Positions 1 through 12,329 of a stretch of 64,000 nt of DNA are shown piece after piece. Source of the DNA: Polydactylus sextarius (lineage: Eukaryota; Chordata; Actinopteri; Polynemidae). The stretch is taken from the NCBI GenBank assembly GCA_016801845.1, contig CM028917.1:4781501-4845500 (forward strand), in the 5' to 3' direction. The notes beneath the pieces are model-generated. The model had not been told where the DNA came from, searched no databases, and saw only the letters and a list, made by a program, of their open reading frames with translations. Positions within the stretch are counted from its first letter, which is position 1, and each line of letters begins with the position of its first letter. Position numbers and translations under genes: made by a program.

Positions 1-43
1 ATGTAAATGAACAGTCTTCAACTCATCCCTCCTCTCCATGTAG

Positions 44-327
44 GGAAAGCTACAGTGGCCTTCAGGTGACATAAACATACGAAAGACTGTTAGAGCCAGT
101 ATTTGATTTGTCCCTTTTAGGCTACAGCAAAAACATGGTGGACTCGCTGGAAGAGGATGTGGAGATTCATTCAGGTGAGAATAGAGGCTGATTAGTTCGT
201 TGAGGCATTAAATGAGATTATAGTCAGAGTATTCCACACAATTTACCTCAAATATTAGTTCATCCTTTTACTCTCTCGTGTACTGTCAACCTGTGTCTTT
301 CCAGGTACCCTGATGTTGTCATTTTGA
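44..327 (+). CDS. 3' end of an unidentified plus-strand gene (three short exons)
   Basis: Three exon-like blocks join in one frame: 44-65, 121-174 and 305-327. Each is preceded by a pyrimidine-rich tract ending in AG, and the first two are followed by GTGA-type donors. The joined reading gives a short acidic tail with the stretch MVDSLEEDVEIHSG, then six more residues and a TGA stop at 325-327. The phases match at both junctions, which would be unlikely for random sequence, but the exons are tiny. I do not recognise the protein. If real, the gene starts left of the window and converges on the tetraspanin gene. Confidence 0.35.
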
Positions 328-1256
328 CTGGTTGTTAGATGTCATGGGGTAGGTTGGTGGTCAGACAGCACACATCCAAGGGTAGAGTAGAAGAAGAAGA
401 GAGTGATGAGATACTGACAGAATCCCATTCTCATCCCTTAGGCTATTTACATTCTGTTTGTAAACCTAAATATGCCACTCTCTGACCACTCAATATGCTC
501 AGTCACTGCTGGGGGCCACTGGGTTCAGGTGTGTGTTGGTGTCATGGATGATTAGTTTGATTAGTTTACATCAGAAAAAAATGGTAACATGATTATATGA
601 TTCACACAGGATTTATATACAATACTAATGTCATGTCACTTCTGAGCTGTGATAATCTTATATACAGTATATATACTCCAATGAAAACAAAGTCATGATG
701 TCAGTAAGGACAAGAAGAACGATGGTTAGATACAATGGGCTGAACCACACTGAACCACAGATATTCAAACAGAATCATATAAAAGGCCCAAGATTATGAA
801 CAAAGTGAACTTAGTGCTACATTAAAATATTTTCTGTTTTTCTTCTGTTTGTTTTTTTTTTTGTTTGTTTGTTTGTTTGTTTGTTTTTTTACAGCGGCTC
901 TTTTAGAAACACACAGTTTATTAAGCTGAGGGTCGTTTCCTGTCTGTGGTATAATTTATAACACAAGATGCATGTTTCTCTGAATGTCTGGATGACATTG
1001 ATGGTGACCTCAGTTTGTTTGCAGGTTGATGGACTTTAGAGATGAAATTAAACCATACTGATACGACATAATGTAATGTTAAAATGTTTGTGATATTGTG
1101 GCCGGTACAGAGAGATCACTGTCGGCTCCACCTCCCGCTGTCGCTGCCATACCACTGCTGTCTGCTGGCGCCTTCAGCTCGATAGTGTTGGTTTTTGTGG
1201 AATGTGAAACCCAAACTGAGGAGTTACTGATAGACCAGTGAAGAGCTGGTCTGAAG
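328..1256. other. Non-coding stretch between two convergent genes
   Basis: No exon-like reading frame is visible. The stretch is AT-rich and probably contains the 3' untranslated ends of the plus-strand gene on the left and of the tetraspanin gene on the right. A TTTG-type simple repeat lies inside it. Confidence 0.5.
847..890. repeat. (TTTG)n simple repeat
   Basis: The run alternates T tracts with about six TTTG units. It carries no coding signal. Confidence 0.9.
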
Positions 1257-3393
1257 TCAGTCCAGGTGCTTCTCAGCACACTGAATTTGACAGCACATGA
1301 GCATGGAGAAGACTAGGGCCAAGATCTGATGAGAAATAGGAGGAAGAAAATCAAATTAAAACTTATGAACAGTTGAAGTTAACATAGCTTATAATCAACC
1401 CAAAGCATCAGGGTTTACTGTACATGAACAGGCTCCACTCACTGAAGTGGTAGGACATTAATGATGTAAATTCTTGCTGTTCAGCCAAAAATTATATAAT
1501 TTCAGTTTTGTTTATTTGGACTGAATCATCTATAAACAGATCAGCTAAATGCAGAGTAACTGCAGAGGATCTGCATCCTGGATCTGGATCCTGAGTGGCG
1601 TCTGCAGGTTTTCTTACTTCCACTAAAAAGGCCTAACGTAGCCTGTGTGTCAAATATCAAATAGGATCAGGAAAACAACCTGCAAATCAATGGCTGTTGT
1701 TGGTAAAACTAAAAATCAGCGAGTTTAATGTTAGCTGTGGGATGGTCAGAAGACACTGTCCACTGATCTTGCAGTGAATTATTTAAAGTGCAATTTTAAA
1801 ATTGAGGTAACATGATGTTAGAAAAAGATAAAGTCAGTACCTGTACAACACCAATACACGCTCCAAACACTAGGACTGAGGGGATGTTAACAAGCAGCCA
1901 GTCCCTGGCCTTTTGATAGCACGGCTGCAGAGGAAACACAGACAGAGGTATGGGGAGAGAAAGAAGAAGAACAGATGAGACAACAGGTCAACTCACTGAG
2001 AACAATGTGGAATGTGGGAACTAATATGGAGGAAAAATGATCCACTCAGACTGTCGGTTTACTGAACCACTTCACCTCTGAGCTACAGTTTCAAATTGTC
2101 TGATCTGTTTCTCATCAGACCTCATAATTGTGATGAAACTGAAAGAGCTCAAGTTATAATTGACTGGAATCCTGGAATTGACTGGTGGCAGAGTCTGGAT
2201 GTAAAGAAACCGAAGAACCAGATTGAATCCAGATGTGTGAGTCTCTGCTTAGTCCACACAAGAAGAATGTGAGGAATGTTTCATTGTGTCTTGTTTTTAG
2301 TGGCTGTGTGCATGCACAGTTCCTGTAATGTTTAGTCACTGTTTGTTATATGGAGTGTTTAAAAGGCGTGTGTCTCCTCAAGATGATAATCACTGTGCAG
2401 CCTTAAAGATTAAAGAGTCACAGTCAAAAGACAAACCTCACTCCATCCTTCCACACACCGGTCGGATCCCACAGAGCAGCAGGATGAGGGCAGCGTCCCA
2501 TTGAGCACGTCATACCAATCTGTCTTGTTAGTTACTCCACAGCATTTGAACTGACAAGGACATAAAGAGGGCAGATCAGTTTGAGTGTACTGGTCCTTTA
2601 AGGTGAACTGTGAATTATGTCTGTGTCCTTTATGTTGTGCACACCATTTTCTGAACATTGTCCCAGGACGTCTTGAGTCCATCTCTGGTTGTATAAGCCT
2701 TCATACCATCCTTTAATTCATTTTGTGCTTGGGAATCCAGCTGAGAAGGACAGAGATGTGAAAAGACACAGTTGGTTTCTTCTGGTCGTCATACAGAACT
2801 TGAATCTGAAGCAGTTGGAGAGAGCTCACCTTGTCATGGTAGATGTGTATGACCAAAATCAGTATGACCTCCGTCAGGACCAGGAGCAGAAGGATCACAA
2901 AGAACTGAAAAGCAGAGCAGACGGACACTGAGGTTTACATAATTACTGCACAGACATGCTGTTTTATTAAGATTAAAACATATGAACATGAACTCAGCAT
3001 CTCTCAATAGAGACTATCTGCTCCTCTCACCATGAACAATAGGCAACGCTGTTCTTTTAGGGCTCCCAGGCAGCCCAGAAAGCCAGTCACCATGGTGATG
3101 CCGCCAGCAACCAGCAACAGATTGGCGGCCGAGAGCGATGGAAAGGACAGAGGAAGAGAGGAAAACTCTGCCTGGGTGAAGGACAGCCACACTCCGACGC
3201 CAAACAGGCCACATCCTCCCAGCTTTACAGGAAGTGCAAAGTCAGAGTAGTGTCAGAGTGCAGCATTAATCACATGACTTTTACTCTGAAACTGACAAGT
3301 CAAATCCTACATGAAATTACTGACCCAGAAGATGAGGTTAAAGACAAACATTAGATATTTGACACAGCACAAACACCTCCGTGACGCCGACAT
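1257..3393 (-). CDS. Tetraspanin of the TSPAN4/TSPAN9 type
   Basis: Seven coding exons on the minus strand: 3393-3325, 3222-3031, 2904-2830, 2740-2645, 2550-2437, 1924-1841 and 1325-1257 (699 nt, 232 aa). All junctions are GT-AG and all are phase 0. The protein has four membrane segments. The N-terminal cysteines (C7, C9, C10) and the C-terminal CC are likely palmitoylation sites. The large outer loop has the family CCG motif at 147-149, a PSSCC at 165-169, and six cysteines in all (147, 148, 168, 169, 176, 184). Two N-glycosylation sequons are visible (N152-K-T, N161-G-T). The first two exons resemble TSPAN9 and TSPAN4 most closely (KYLMFVFNLIFWLGGCG, FPSLSAANLL). The protein is a few residues shorter than either, and the end of the large loop is reduced. 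Tetraspanins organise membrane protein microdomains. I cannot choose between TSPAN4, TSPAN9 and a third paralogue. Confidence 0.9.
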
Positions 3394-4158
3394 CCTGCAA
3401 AATAGAGAGCAGACAGAAACTGTGTAAACTTCTGTGAAATCTCCACCTTTATGTGGGTGATGATGCTTAAATGATGGTTTTTATAGATAAGTTGGTGTTG
3501 GTGTAGGTTGGTTGTTGAGGTCTATCAACAGGCCACACACAAACAAGCACAAGTCACTATTGCAGCAGTTAGATCCATTTCCACGCAGACAAGGTTTCAT
3601 GTCTAGAAGTAGTTAGTTCGCAGCCGCTGTGGGTGGGAAGAATAATTACAGCTAACTAAGTATGTACGATCATGTGACTCAAACACGTAAACCTCTCATT
3701 TAAATCCAAACTCATGACATTATGTGTGTGTACGTGAGGGCGCTCACAGTGGCAGTCTAACTTGTTTCTGACCGAGTGGTCCTTGCTCTGATGACCAACC
3801 CCACACAGGAAGTCAAACTGCTGACAGGAAGGAAGCTCCCTCCCCTCCTCAGTGAAGCTAATTATACTGCTGAAGGCATTTCCCATGAACAGCTCAGAGC
3901 AGAACCAGGGACCAGGTCTAGATATCAACCTAGGATCGGTTCATCATCTCATCAGCTAATGTCAGAGTGTGTAATTGGCGTGTACAATACTATGTAAAAA
4001 GTTAGAGGAAATGATGAGGTTACCACAGTAACCAATGGAACAAACGTTGGTGTTTTTAACGAATGATTTAGATACCTTGGTTTTTTAGCAGGTCAGCAGA
4101 ATTCATACACTGGATTATTTACTAAAGGTTACATTTTGGTTTTCCAACAGGATTTCCT

Positions 4159-4160
<2 letters not shown>

Positions 4161-4220
<60 letters not shown>
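4161..4220. repeat. (CA)n microsatellite
   Basis: About 30 uninterrupted CA units. Confidence 0.97.
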
Positions 4221-4225
<5 letters not shown>

Positions 4226-4377
4226 GTCTCAAAATCATTTCCAACTGCCTGTCCTGTTTTTACTCTTTAGACTTTTATTTATTCATTTCGTATTTATGAT
4301 GTTTCCGATTTGTGCAAACTGAAAATAGACACAGGAATAAGTCTTAGACACTAAAGTACAAAATATCCCCCTGGTTT

Positions 4378-4627
4378 GCATTATCAGATTTCTTGATCAC
4401 TTTTAACAATGTTTCCAATGTCATCAGTGGACTGATCTCAACCCACAGGCACAGGACCAAGGACTTGAGCCCAAAGGACAACATCCATCACTTTGTACAG
4501 AAAGATCTAGGTGTCTTTTTCTGGCGCCTTCTACCATATCCCCTGTTTTGTATTATCAGATTGATCTTGATCACTTTTAAAAGTGTTTCCAACATCATCA
4601 GTGGACTAATCTCAACCCACAGGCACA
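4378..4627. repeat. Diverged tandem duplication, about 172-bp period
   Basis: The block from about 4378 (TTATCAGATT, then the stretch ending CAACCCACAGGCACA near 4452) recurs from about 4551 to 4627 with scattered substitutions. It looks like a local duplication of non-coding DNA. Confidence 0.7.
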
Positions 4628-5392
4628 CACCTGCCATTCAACTTCAAACACCATGATAGTGTTACAGTGAATGTGTGGGTTTAATCACAACTAACTTGTA
4701 ACTGCTTGAGGTTGTCATCAGACACTCGCTGACAATTTTAATGGAAGGAATCTGAGGAACACAAACCTGACTTCTGTTTTAGTGCAGATGTTACAGAGAG
4801 ACACTGACAGCAGCTGCAGTCAGTTTCATCTGAAAGTTTAAAAACTGAGCTGCAGCTAATGGAGGTTACAGCACAATAACTGAGCTGCGACAACAAGATG
4901 TTATAAATGATGGAAAACATTTTAGTAAGGTCTAAGTTTAAATACAGTACATCTGTCCCTGTTAAAAGATGTAGAAAGAGGTCCACTGACAGCTTCAGCG
5001 TGATGAGCCAGTGAAGCTATGCTCATCAGGCTGAGATGTGTGTTCATTTACACATGCATATTTCAAATTCACACTTCACACACTCAATTCTATCACTGTG
5101 GAGTTTGTGCAGATTCGAAATCTGTGGATGAACTTTACCTGAAGATGGGTTTCACTTCTTGCAGATCTGGTTGTTGCTCCTCTTTTAGACTCTTTGGCTT
5201 CGTTTCCAGATCCCTCAAGACTGGGACTGGGTCCTGAACCAACCAGGCCTCTGTACCAACTTTCCTTCCTCCTCTTCCTCCGTGTGACTCCTCACTCAGT
5301 CTGCTATTTCACTTTGTCCTCTTTTCGGATTCTGAACCTTGCACTGACTTTCTGTAAAGTTGCCTTTCTTTTTCTTCCCTTTTGTTATCAGA

Positions 5393-5432
5393 ACTCTCTC
5401 TCTCTCTCTCCCTCCTATGTCTCTCTCTCTCA
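5393..5432. repeat. (CT)n-rich tract
   Basis: CT/TC repeats interrupted by CCC. They open long frames on both strands that are not genes. Confidence 0.85.
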
Positions 5433-6724
5433 CCTCAATTATTTCCAGATGTGTAGTTGTCCGTCCCACTTTGCGTCCCTCCCCTTGTCCCTCCTCCAGT
5501 CCACAGCCTGGCGCACTTTTCCTACTTTTTCCCCCTTTGTTCCAGAAACTATGGCCTGCTCTGTGACTCAGTAATGTTCTCTGCTGTAACTGCACAAACT
5601 CACACACTTCCTGCTGATCAGATGTTGGATTAACATCACATTACTGCCGACCATTTCCTGGTCACAGTCACCGCTTTTTATTTCTTTCGCTGCAAAACAT
5701 ACATCAACTTGTTTTTATGCTATAATCTCATACATTACATTTGATCTTAAAACCTGCAAACCTTCATAATCGACATGTCGTGGTGAATATGTCCTGTCAC
5801 ACATCACAGGATATCTCATGGGGAAACAAACCACAGACAAAAAAATGGAGGCAAAAAAATGTCAGTATCTACCTACAACTGTCTTCTCTTCAGTGTCTGT
5901 GTACTCACATTGGAAATAATAAATATTGTAGAAGACACGAAACACAATCACAGTAAATATGAGTTTTACACTTTTAATTCAAGTCTGGTGTTTAATTAAA
6001 ATCAGCACTTCAGTGTCTGTTGACATCAGTTGATTATCTTAATGGGAATATGTTAATAAAGAGAAACATACATATTCACATCTGTTTCCTTTTCAAAAGT
6101 GACATCTTGTTAAAACTTGTCCAGTGTGTAAGATTTCAGGAGCAAGTGGGTCATGTGTCTACATGGCACCAGGAGAAGCCAACCACTGAATCTACAGAGG
6201 AACATCGTGTTTTTATGTCACCTGAAGGCCACCATAGATTTTACACAGAGAGGAAGCTGAGGTGAAGAGGGTATTTGTTTGGTTGAAATCTGCGACCTCA
6301 ACACTAGATGTCACTTTATCCCACACACTGAAAAACAAATAGTAAACGAACTAAATTTGTAAAATGTTATTGCTGTGACAATAAAACACATCATCTGCAT
6401 TGTAGGTTTATGTCTCAGAATTATAATTTAGTTGTCTTTTATATTAAAACATGTCAACTGTCAACGATCTAAAAAGCTAAAATTTCCATATTGAAACAAT
6501 GTATTCAGAGTTACAGATGTAACTGTGACTCTGTGTAATACCTGGATTTCCACCATACTGATCAGGGCGTGTCACTGGCTCCTGACAATTCATAGGATGA
6601 AATCATGTATGTAACACATCATTCATATCATGTTTCATCCTGTCCATGTTCACAAAGTTTCAGGCCATAAATAAGATTTTCTCTCATCACACAAAAATTT
6701 CCAATGTGAAGCTTCATCTATGGA

Positions 6725-9700
6725 TCAGATGTTACCGTGTCCCTGTTCACCGGATGTGTCCATGTCTCTCTGCGGGCTGAAGGAATACTCTGCTTTGTGA
6801 TGCATGATCAGTTTGTTGTTGACAAAGTAAAAACTGTCAGATCGCGTCTCAAATGGGTTGGCAATCATCTCCTCCACTGAACACAGCAAGAGAGACAGGA
6901 GGTCAGCAGGAGTTACAGTTACAGATGTACAGATGTTACAGATTTGACATTGTAACATCATAATCCCACTACAGTGGTCCCTCGCAACTGTAGTGCATAA
7001 CCATATATTTATTTTATTTTTTAAGCCTTTATAAACCCTCCCCACACTCTTATAAATCTTTCCCATGCTTGTTATTTATTTTTTAGGCTAGAAATTACTT
7101 ATTTTACTGCAAAAATAATAAAAAGATAAAAAGACCTGTAGGTTGCAGAATCCCACAATTTAATGCAGACTCCTAAAAATGTGGATGAAGTGAAGCGCGA
7201 TACAGCGAGGGATCACTGTAGTACCTCTGTCATTGGATTATAATATTATTCCTGTTGTGGACAGAATTTTGTCCTAGTGTTTGACTGTACCTGTCTCTGG
7301 TTCCAAGTCAGGGAGGCAGTAGATGTGCTCACAAGTGTTTCTGCTGTGCGGGATGCAAAAGCCAATCTCAAAGTCAAAGGTTTCGAGCAGGAGGTCTCTG
7401 AAGAAGTGTCTTTCAATCAGACGGAAGCGGTTTAGTGCCCTGCTGCCCACAGTGAACTCCAACCTGAGAGACAGGATGATGGACTAAGACACATAGAGCA
7501 TGTCCAACAATGGACAATTTCAGATTTAGGTTTGAATGGAAGTGTGAAAAGATCAATGCTAAGGTGTTGCTGCTGGAGGATACAAGACTGAAGAAGACTG
7601 AAGTGACAGAAACTCATTTCAGTAGGAAATAGGGTTAATGATCTTAATGGATCATATGTATTAGCCTAAGTGAGCTGGAGTGATGACAGAATATTTCTCT
7701 ATATTAACCAAAATAGTAACATGTTTTGTAGGAAACGTAATTCCTAATCTAGTCTGGATGATGTTCAGACACTTATCAACAGCAGCAGAGGTGGATGGAG
7801 GACGTAGAAAGATCAGCACTGTGACCCTCAGAGATGAGGTTCATACTCTGTTAACTGTTTCTTTATTAAACCAGAATCAGGAACTTTCCCCAAATATGAA
7901 CCCAACACAATCTCACTCATACCTGAGACCTCCTCAGTATTTTCCTATAGGTAGCTCCATTTTCAACAGGAATTGCTTTTGTTTTGATTTTGTTTTTAGC
8001 AAACAATGTAATCTGTTCTCCAAGAAACATAAACCATCTCTTGATAGTCTAAGCCAACACTCAATCATAAATCGTATAAAATAAATATTATAGTATATAA
8101 TATAATATATAATAATATAGATACTGGGCGTCTTGCCCATTTGAAATATTTTCCATCCACCTCCTCTGAAGTGAAGAAAAAGCAGGTAACATGCACAAAC
8201 ACGTATTATCTCTGAGAGGAAAAGTGACATCCATCAGCTGTCTGACTTGACTGGGTTTGACCTAGAAAACATACACAAGGTTTGCAGTGTTCTCATAAAA
8301 ACAGATCGAAAGATAAATAAGCAAGTTCTTCCTCATACTTTCTGCTGTTAAGCTAAGGCTGTAACCTGGTGAAAAGAACATTATATTTTGCCTTAGTTCT
8401 CAGTTCTGGATTCTGGTGTTTTCTAAACTCAGTTAATCCAGCAGAATCAAGAGTATTAGACTCACGTAGCTCCGATCTCCCTGAGGGCCAGAAATGCTGG
8501 GGAAAACTGATACTGGATGAACCGATTTGTATCAAGTTCTATCACATCTTGAATTTCTGGAGGAAGAGAAAAAGAGGAAACTTCATGAAGTGGAAAAGTC
8601 ATGTTGCATTGTATTTAAGTGTGTGGTCCAGCAACCAGTTGTCTCTGCTGTAGATAAAGTTCAAAGTCATGTGTGAACAGACCCACACTAAGTTACAGAG
8701 ATAACAAAGTGAACAAATCCATCAACAACCAAATTGGAGGAGGTCAATAGTCATATATCATGGACATGTTCATGAGAACAGGCTCACCTCCAGCATTTGA
8801 GGACATTATGAACATACTGTTCTATTGATTCTTCAGTAAATATCTTCCTTTAATTATATCAGGGGTTTCCACCAGGAGAATGGTCCTGCTATATGCATTT
8901 CCATCAGATTTGAATACCCATGATCCCTAGAAGATAATGTCTGTTGTTGATCATCCCTGACTTTTGCTTTGGATGGATCTGAGCCTGGGGAAGCTATCTT
9001 GAATTTTAGTGTGGACAATCCATTCTCTCCAGTGGTTGAATCACAGTGTTCTCTGTGAAACTGTCCTCTTGTCAACCAGCTCTAACTTGAAAAAATAAAT
9101 ATTGTATCTCATGTTGAATCCACAGCATTAGATTCAGATTCAGCATCTCAGCAGAAGTAACTACCTGTGGGTCGGTGTTTCTTGATGTCAAGGATGACCG
9201 CTCCGCTGCTAAGGTCCCTGATCTTGAAGCGAGAGAAGCTGACATTGTAGATGTTGTCTTCTGGTGAACACAGGTAGTCTGCCAACATCCAAGCAACAAC
9301 AGTTGAAAACTCACTTCTCTGCTGCTACATAGCACCAAGTAAGAGAGGTTCTGATTAGAAAACCTGCGTATAAACTTGTGCTGGTCTACAGATGGGGGAT
9401 CTTTTGCTTTATTCATCCAGCTCAACATTAGGGTGCAGTGGTGGCCTGGTGGCTAAGGAAGCGGACTTGGCTCTGGTTCGAATCCACCAGCTACCGGGTC
9501 CCACTGAGGTACCCTTCAGCAAGGTACCGTCCCCACACACGCTCCCCGGGCGCCGTTCGGGCTGCCCCCTGCTCACTAAGGTGTGATGGGTTAAATGCAG
9601 AGGGTAATTTCGCTGTGTGCATGGTGTGCTGTGTGCTCAATGGCGTAATAGTATTCATTTTCACTTTCATTAAACCTTCACCCCTCATTCTAAGGACCAT

Positions 9701-10353
9701 AGAGCATGTGGTTGCTCAACAGCCAGATATTTCTTTAAAGAGACACTTGTACACCTGTGTGATATATATATGATTTGAATCTATGTGTTGGAAGTTACTT
9801 TAGAGAGAAGCACTTGTTAAATGAAAGCCATGTCCTGAAGATGGGGTTGGTCAGGGATCTGTGCAGGTCAGCAGGTTCATCCAGAACCACTGGAGCTGTC
9901 TTTATATCATTGGGTTGTTGTCATGCCAAGGATACTTTACAGTAACATTTCCCTTCGGAGGAATTAAGAGGTCTGACCCAATCCAGGAAAAACAGCTCAA
10001 CTGTTTCTATGTAAGTGTATGTGGTGGCATTTGGTTAAACTATACATGACTCTTACTGTAAAATGTTGAGCACATGAAGCTGACTCACCCTCGGTGTAAC
10101 CATTGAGCAATAAGACTTGCTGTGGGGTAACTGGTTCACCAGGTCTCCATTCAGCCACCACCTTCCCTTCCTCTGCTTCACCCACAGCGCCCCCCCCTGA
10201 AATAAACCCATTCCATTCCTCCATGCCTCCATCAACCACCATTTCTTCTTCATCCATCCCCTCTCCCTCCTCCAGATGCCATTCGCAGTCCTCATGCTGT
10301 ATCTGTTGCTCCTCCTCTCCATGTCCCAGCGCACTGTCCTCCTGGCTCTCCAT
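6725..10353 (-). CDS. unc119: UNC119 family lipid-binding chaperone
   Basis: Five coding exons on the minus strand: 10353-10089, 9278-9165, 8556-8466, 7463-7291 and 6876-6725 (795 nt, 264 aa). Phases agree at every junction. The first exon encodes a variable, very acidic N-terminus (residues 1-88). From residue 89 the sequence follows UNC119 closely: DYLCSPEDNIYNVSFSRFKIRD, later RFRLIERHFFRDLLL, then GFCIPHSRNTCEHIY and SDSFYFVNNKLIMHHKAEYS, the conserved end of the beta-sandwich. UNC119 proteins bind N-myristoyl or N-acyl tails in a hydrophobic pocket and carry clients such as transducin alpha and ciliary proteins through the cytosol. The start at 10353 is the first in-frame ATG; the upstream codon is TTG. 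The last intron holds a Tigger-like element and the first intron a SINE. Which UNC119 paralogue this is cannot be settled here. Confidence 0.93.
6972..7218. mobile_element. Short Tigger/pogo-like DNA transposon (MITE)
   Basis: The left end CAGTGGTCCCTCGC is matched in reverse complement by the right end GCGAGGGATCACTG. TA dinucleotides flank both sides (6970-6971 and 7219-7220), as expected for TA target duplication by Tc1/mariner-type elements. The 247-bp interior has no coding capacity. The terminal sequence resembles the pogo/Tigger-type repeats common in vertebrates. It lies in the last intron of the UNC119 gene. Confidence 0.8.
9430..9680 (+). mobile_element. tRNA-derived SINE
   Basis: The 5' part has A-box-like (TGGCCTGGTGGCTAAGG) and B-box (GGTTCGAATCC) Pol III promoter elements. 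A body follows (CCCCACACACGCTCCCCGGGCGCC, then a stretch ending GGGTTAAATGCAGAGG) that I recognise as a widespread fish SINE layout. The TTTTCACTTTCATT tail is at the end. It sits antisense in the first UNC119 intron. I do not name the family. Confidence 0.8.
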
Positions 10354-11299
10354 CCGCAACTGACCTCCTCCTGCACCTCTCAGAAAAATCTTTTCATGAA
10401 TCCAGGCTCAGTTCGTTAAAAGTGTTTGTGGCGAGAAACAAATGCAGCCACAATGAAAATAATCCACAGATCAGCTCTCTCACTCAGGAGCTAGAGTCTA
10501 AACTGATTATGTCAGTCTGGATTTGGCGATCTGAGTTAATCCCTAATTAAATCTGCACACAGACTGTGACATCACCTGATAATTGAACAACTCTGAGCGT
10601 AAACATTTATGTATCAGTGTATTTATCAGTTAATTCTATCTTTTTGTCCCAAATATAAAGCCTCTGCTCTGTATGAAACTCCTCTGAACACATAGAAGCC
10701 AGAAAAATAAGAACAGAAATATTCAGGCCCTGACATTAAAGTATGTCTTCCTCATTATTTGTAGTTATTGCAAACTCAGAGCACAAGAAATAATAGTTCA
10801 ATCAATGGGACTGAGATGCATTGTAATGATTATTGTGTTGTGATGTGTATTATTGAAGTGGTGTGTTGTGTAGACGCTGTGTCTGCCTCTCAGCTGTAAC
10901 TGATTAAAAGCTGAGAAGGAAAACACACATTCTGGTAAATTTGGTTCTTTGGTCATGTACTGATGTTTTCTTTCTAAAAGTTTCCCAACCATGTCAACCA
11001 GTAAGATTACTTATCATTGATGCGAGAGCTGCAACCACATGCTGGATTCATCTACACATGTTAAAACTGGGTCACAGAGTGGATGAGCCCCTGGTTTGTT
11101 ATAACTTGACCGGTGGACCATGGCACAACAGGAAACACAGTCAGAGTAAAGCACGGGGGTTGAAAGACTTATTTTGTTCATCATCAGTGACTGACCACAT
11201 CAAACCAAGTGTGGCCTATTAGGCACTATGATGGCCTCTGTGTCTGACAGGAATTAGCCTTCTCTTGATTGTGGATACAAGAGAAATGAAATGAGTTTC

Positions 11300-11625
11300 C
11301 TCAACAGGTTGTTTGGGCTCAGTCTTAGAGATGAGTGGGTGAGGAGTTTGGAATAAAGCCACTGATCCCTCGTATCAAGGAGAGCCAGATGGAGTGGTTT
11401 AGGCATCCGATCAAGATCCGCCCAGGGCGCCTCCTGATGGAGGTTTTCTCGTCACTTCCAACTGGTTGGAGATTTTGGGGTAGACCCAGAATACAAAAGA
11501 GGTATTATATAACTAATCTAGTCTGGAAACACTGTAAGATCCACCAGGATGAGCTAGAGACCATCAGTGAGCAGTGGGAACACCACCATGCATGGATGGA
11601 CGGATCAGCCCACAATTTTGATGAA
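11300..11625 (+). mobile_element. 3' fragment of a LINE retrotransposon
   Basis: The frame reads ESQMEWFRHPIKIRPGRLL, then GRPRIQKRYYITNLVWKH and DELETI. This is a decayed version of the C-terminal segment (WFGH, PPGRLP, GRPR, LAW) common at the end of fish LINE reverse transcriptase ORFs. No upstream reverse transcriptase of the same element is adjacent, so it is 5'-truncated. Confidence 0.75.
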
Positions 11626-12329
11626 AAAGAACCTAAGCCAGAGATCTAAGCTGTCAATTTACAAGTGTTCTGACCGTCTATGGGTCCCAAGCTTTGCATA
11701 ATAATTGAAAGATTAAGACTGTGGATACAAGTAGATCTGAAACAGTCTGCAAAAAACCAACCATGTTTTGTGCCTCTGCTGCTTAAACTCTTTGATTCAA
11801 TAGTTTGTATTCAAAGTATCTAGGGTCTAGTTGGAGCAGAATGTTCAGTGTAGAACAGGATTTGAGAAGTCTTCACTGTGAAATAAGAAATTTATATTTT
11901 ATTTGACTTTGCATGAGAAATAAATCTACAAGCTCAAAACATGTACAGTTTTCTCCTGTGAAACCACATTCACGTCTATAAACAATCACATTTTTAAGTT
12001 TTCACTGGCTCAGTCTCTTCAACATGTTCAGTTTCCTTCACACTAACAATGTATAGTGGTATCACATCCATACAAAACCATTTGAATGACAGTTGCAGCC
12101 ATGTGATCTAACAGTGTCTCACTGTTGCTTTACGAGTAGAGCGAGATTCCAAACAGGAATCTTTCCAAGTAAACAGAAAAATGGAAACGGCTAAGGTGAT
12201 TACCTTAGCCATTTTCAACCTGATGGTGACAAACATCTTTTCACAAATTATAGGCCCATTTATCTTCTTCCACAGTTTTAAAAAATCATGGAGAAAGTCT
12301 TTGTTGTAAGTTTGAACATGTTTATTTAG

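Larger units (their letters stand above)
3394..6724. other. Intergenic region upstream of the tetraspanin gene
   Basis: No protein-coding exon can be supported. It holds a CA microsatellite, a diverged tandem duplication and a CT-rich tract. A sequence with a good donor on the minus strand (CAG followed by GTAAAG, at about 5138) could end a 5' untranslated exon of the tetraspanin gene, but this is only a guess. The 126-aa open frame at 5194-5574 is a CT-rich composition artefact. Confidence 0.45.

Noticed and set aside
5194..5607. Overlapping frames of 126 and 103 codons on both strands
   Set aside because: Both arise from a CT/GA-rich tract that lacks stops. The residues are low complexity and no splice or family signal is seen.
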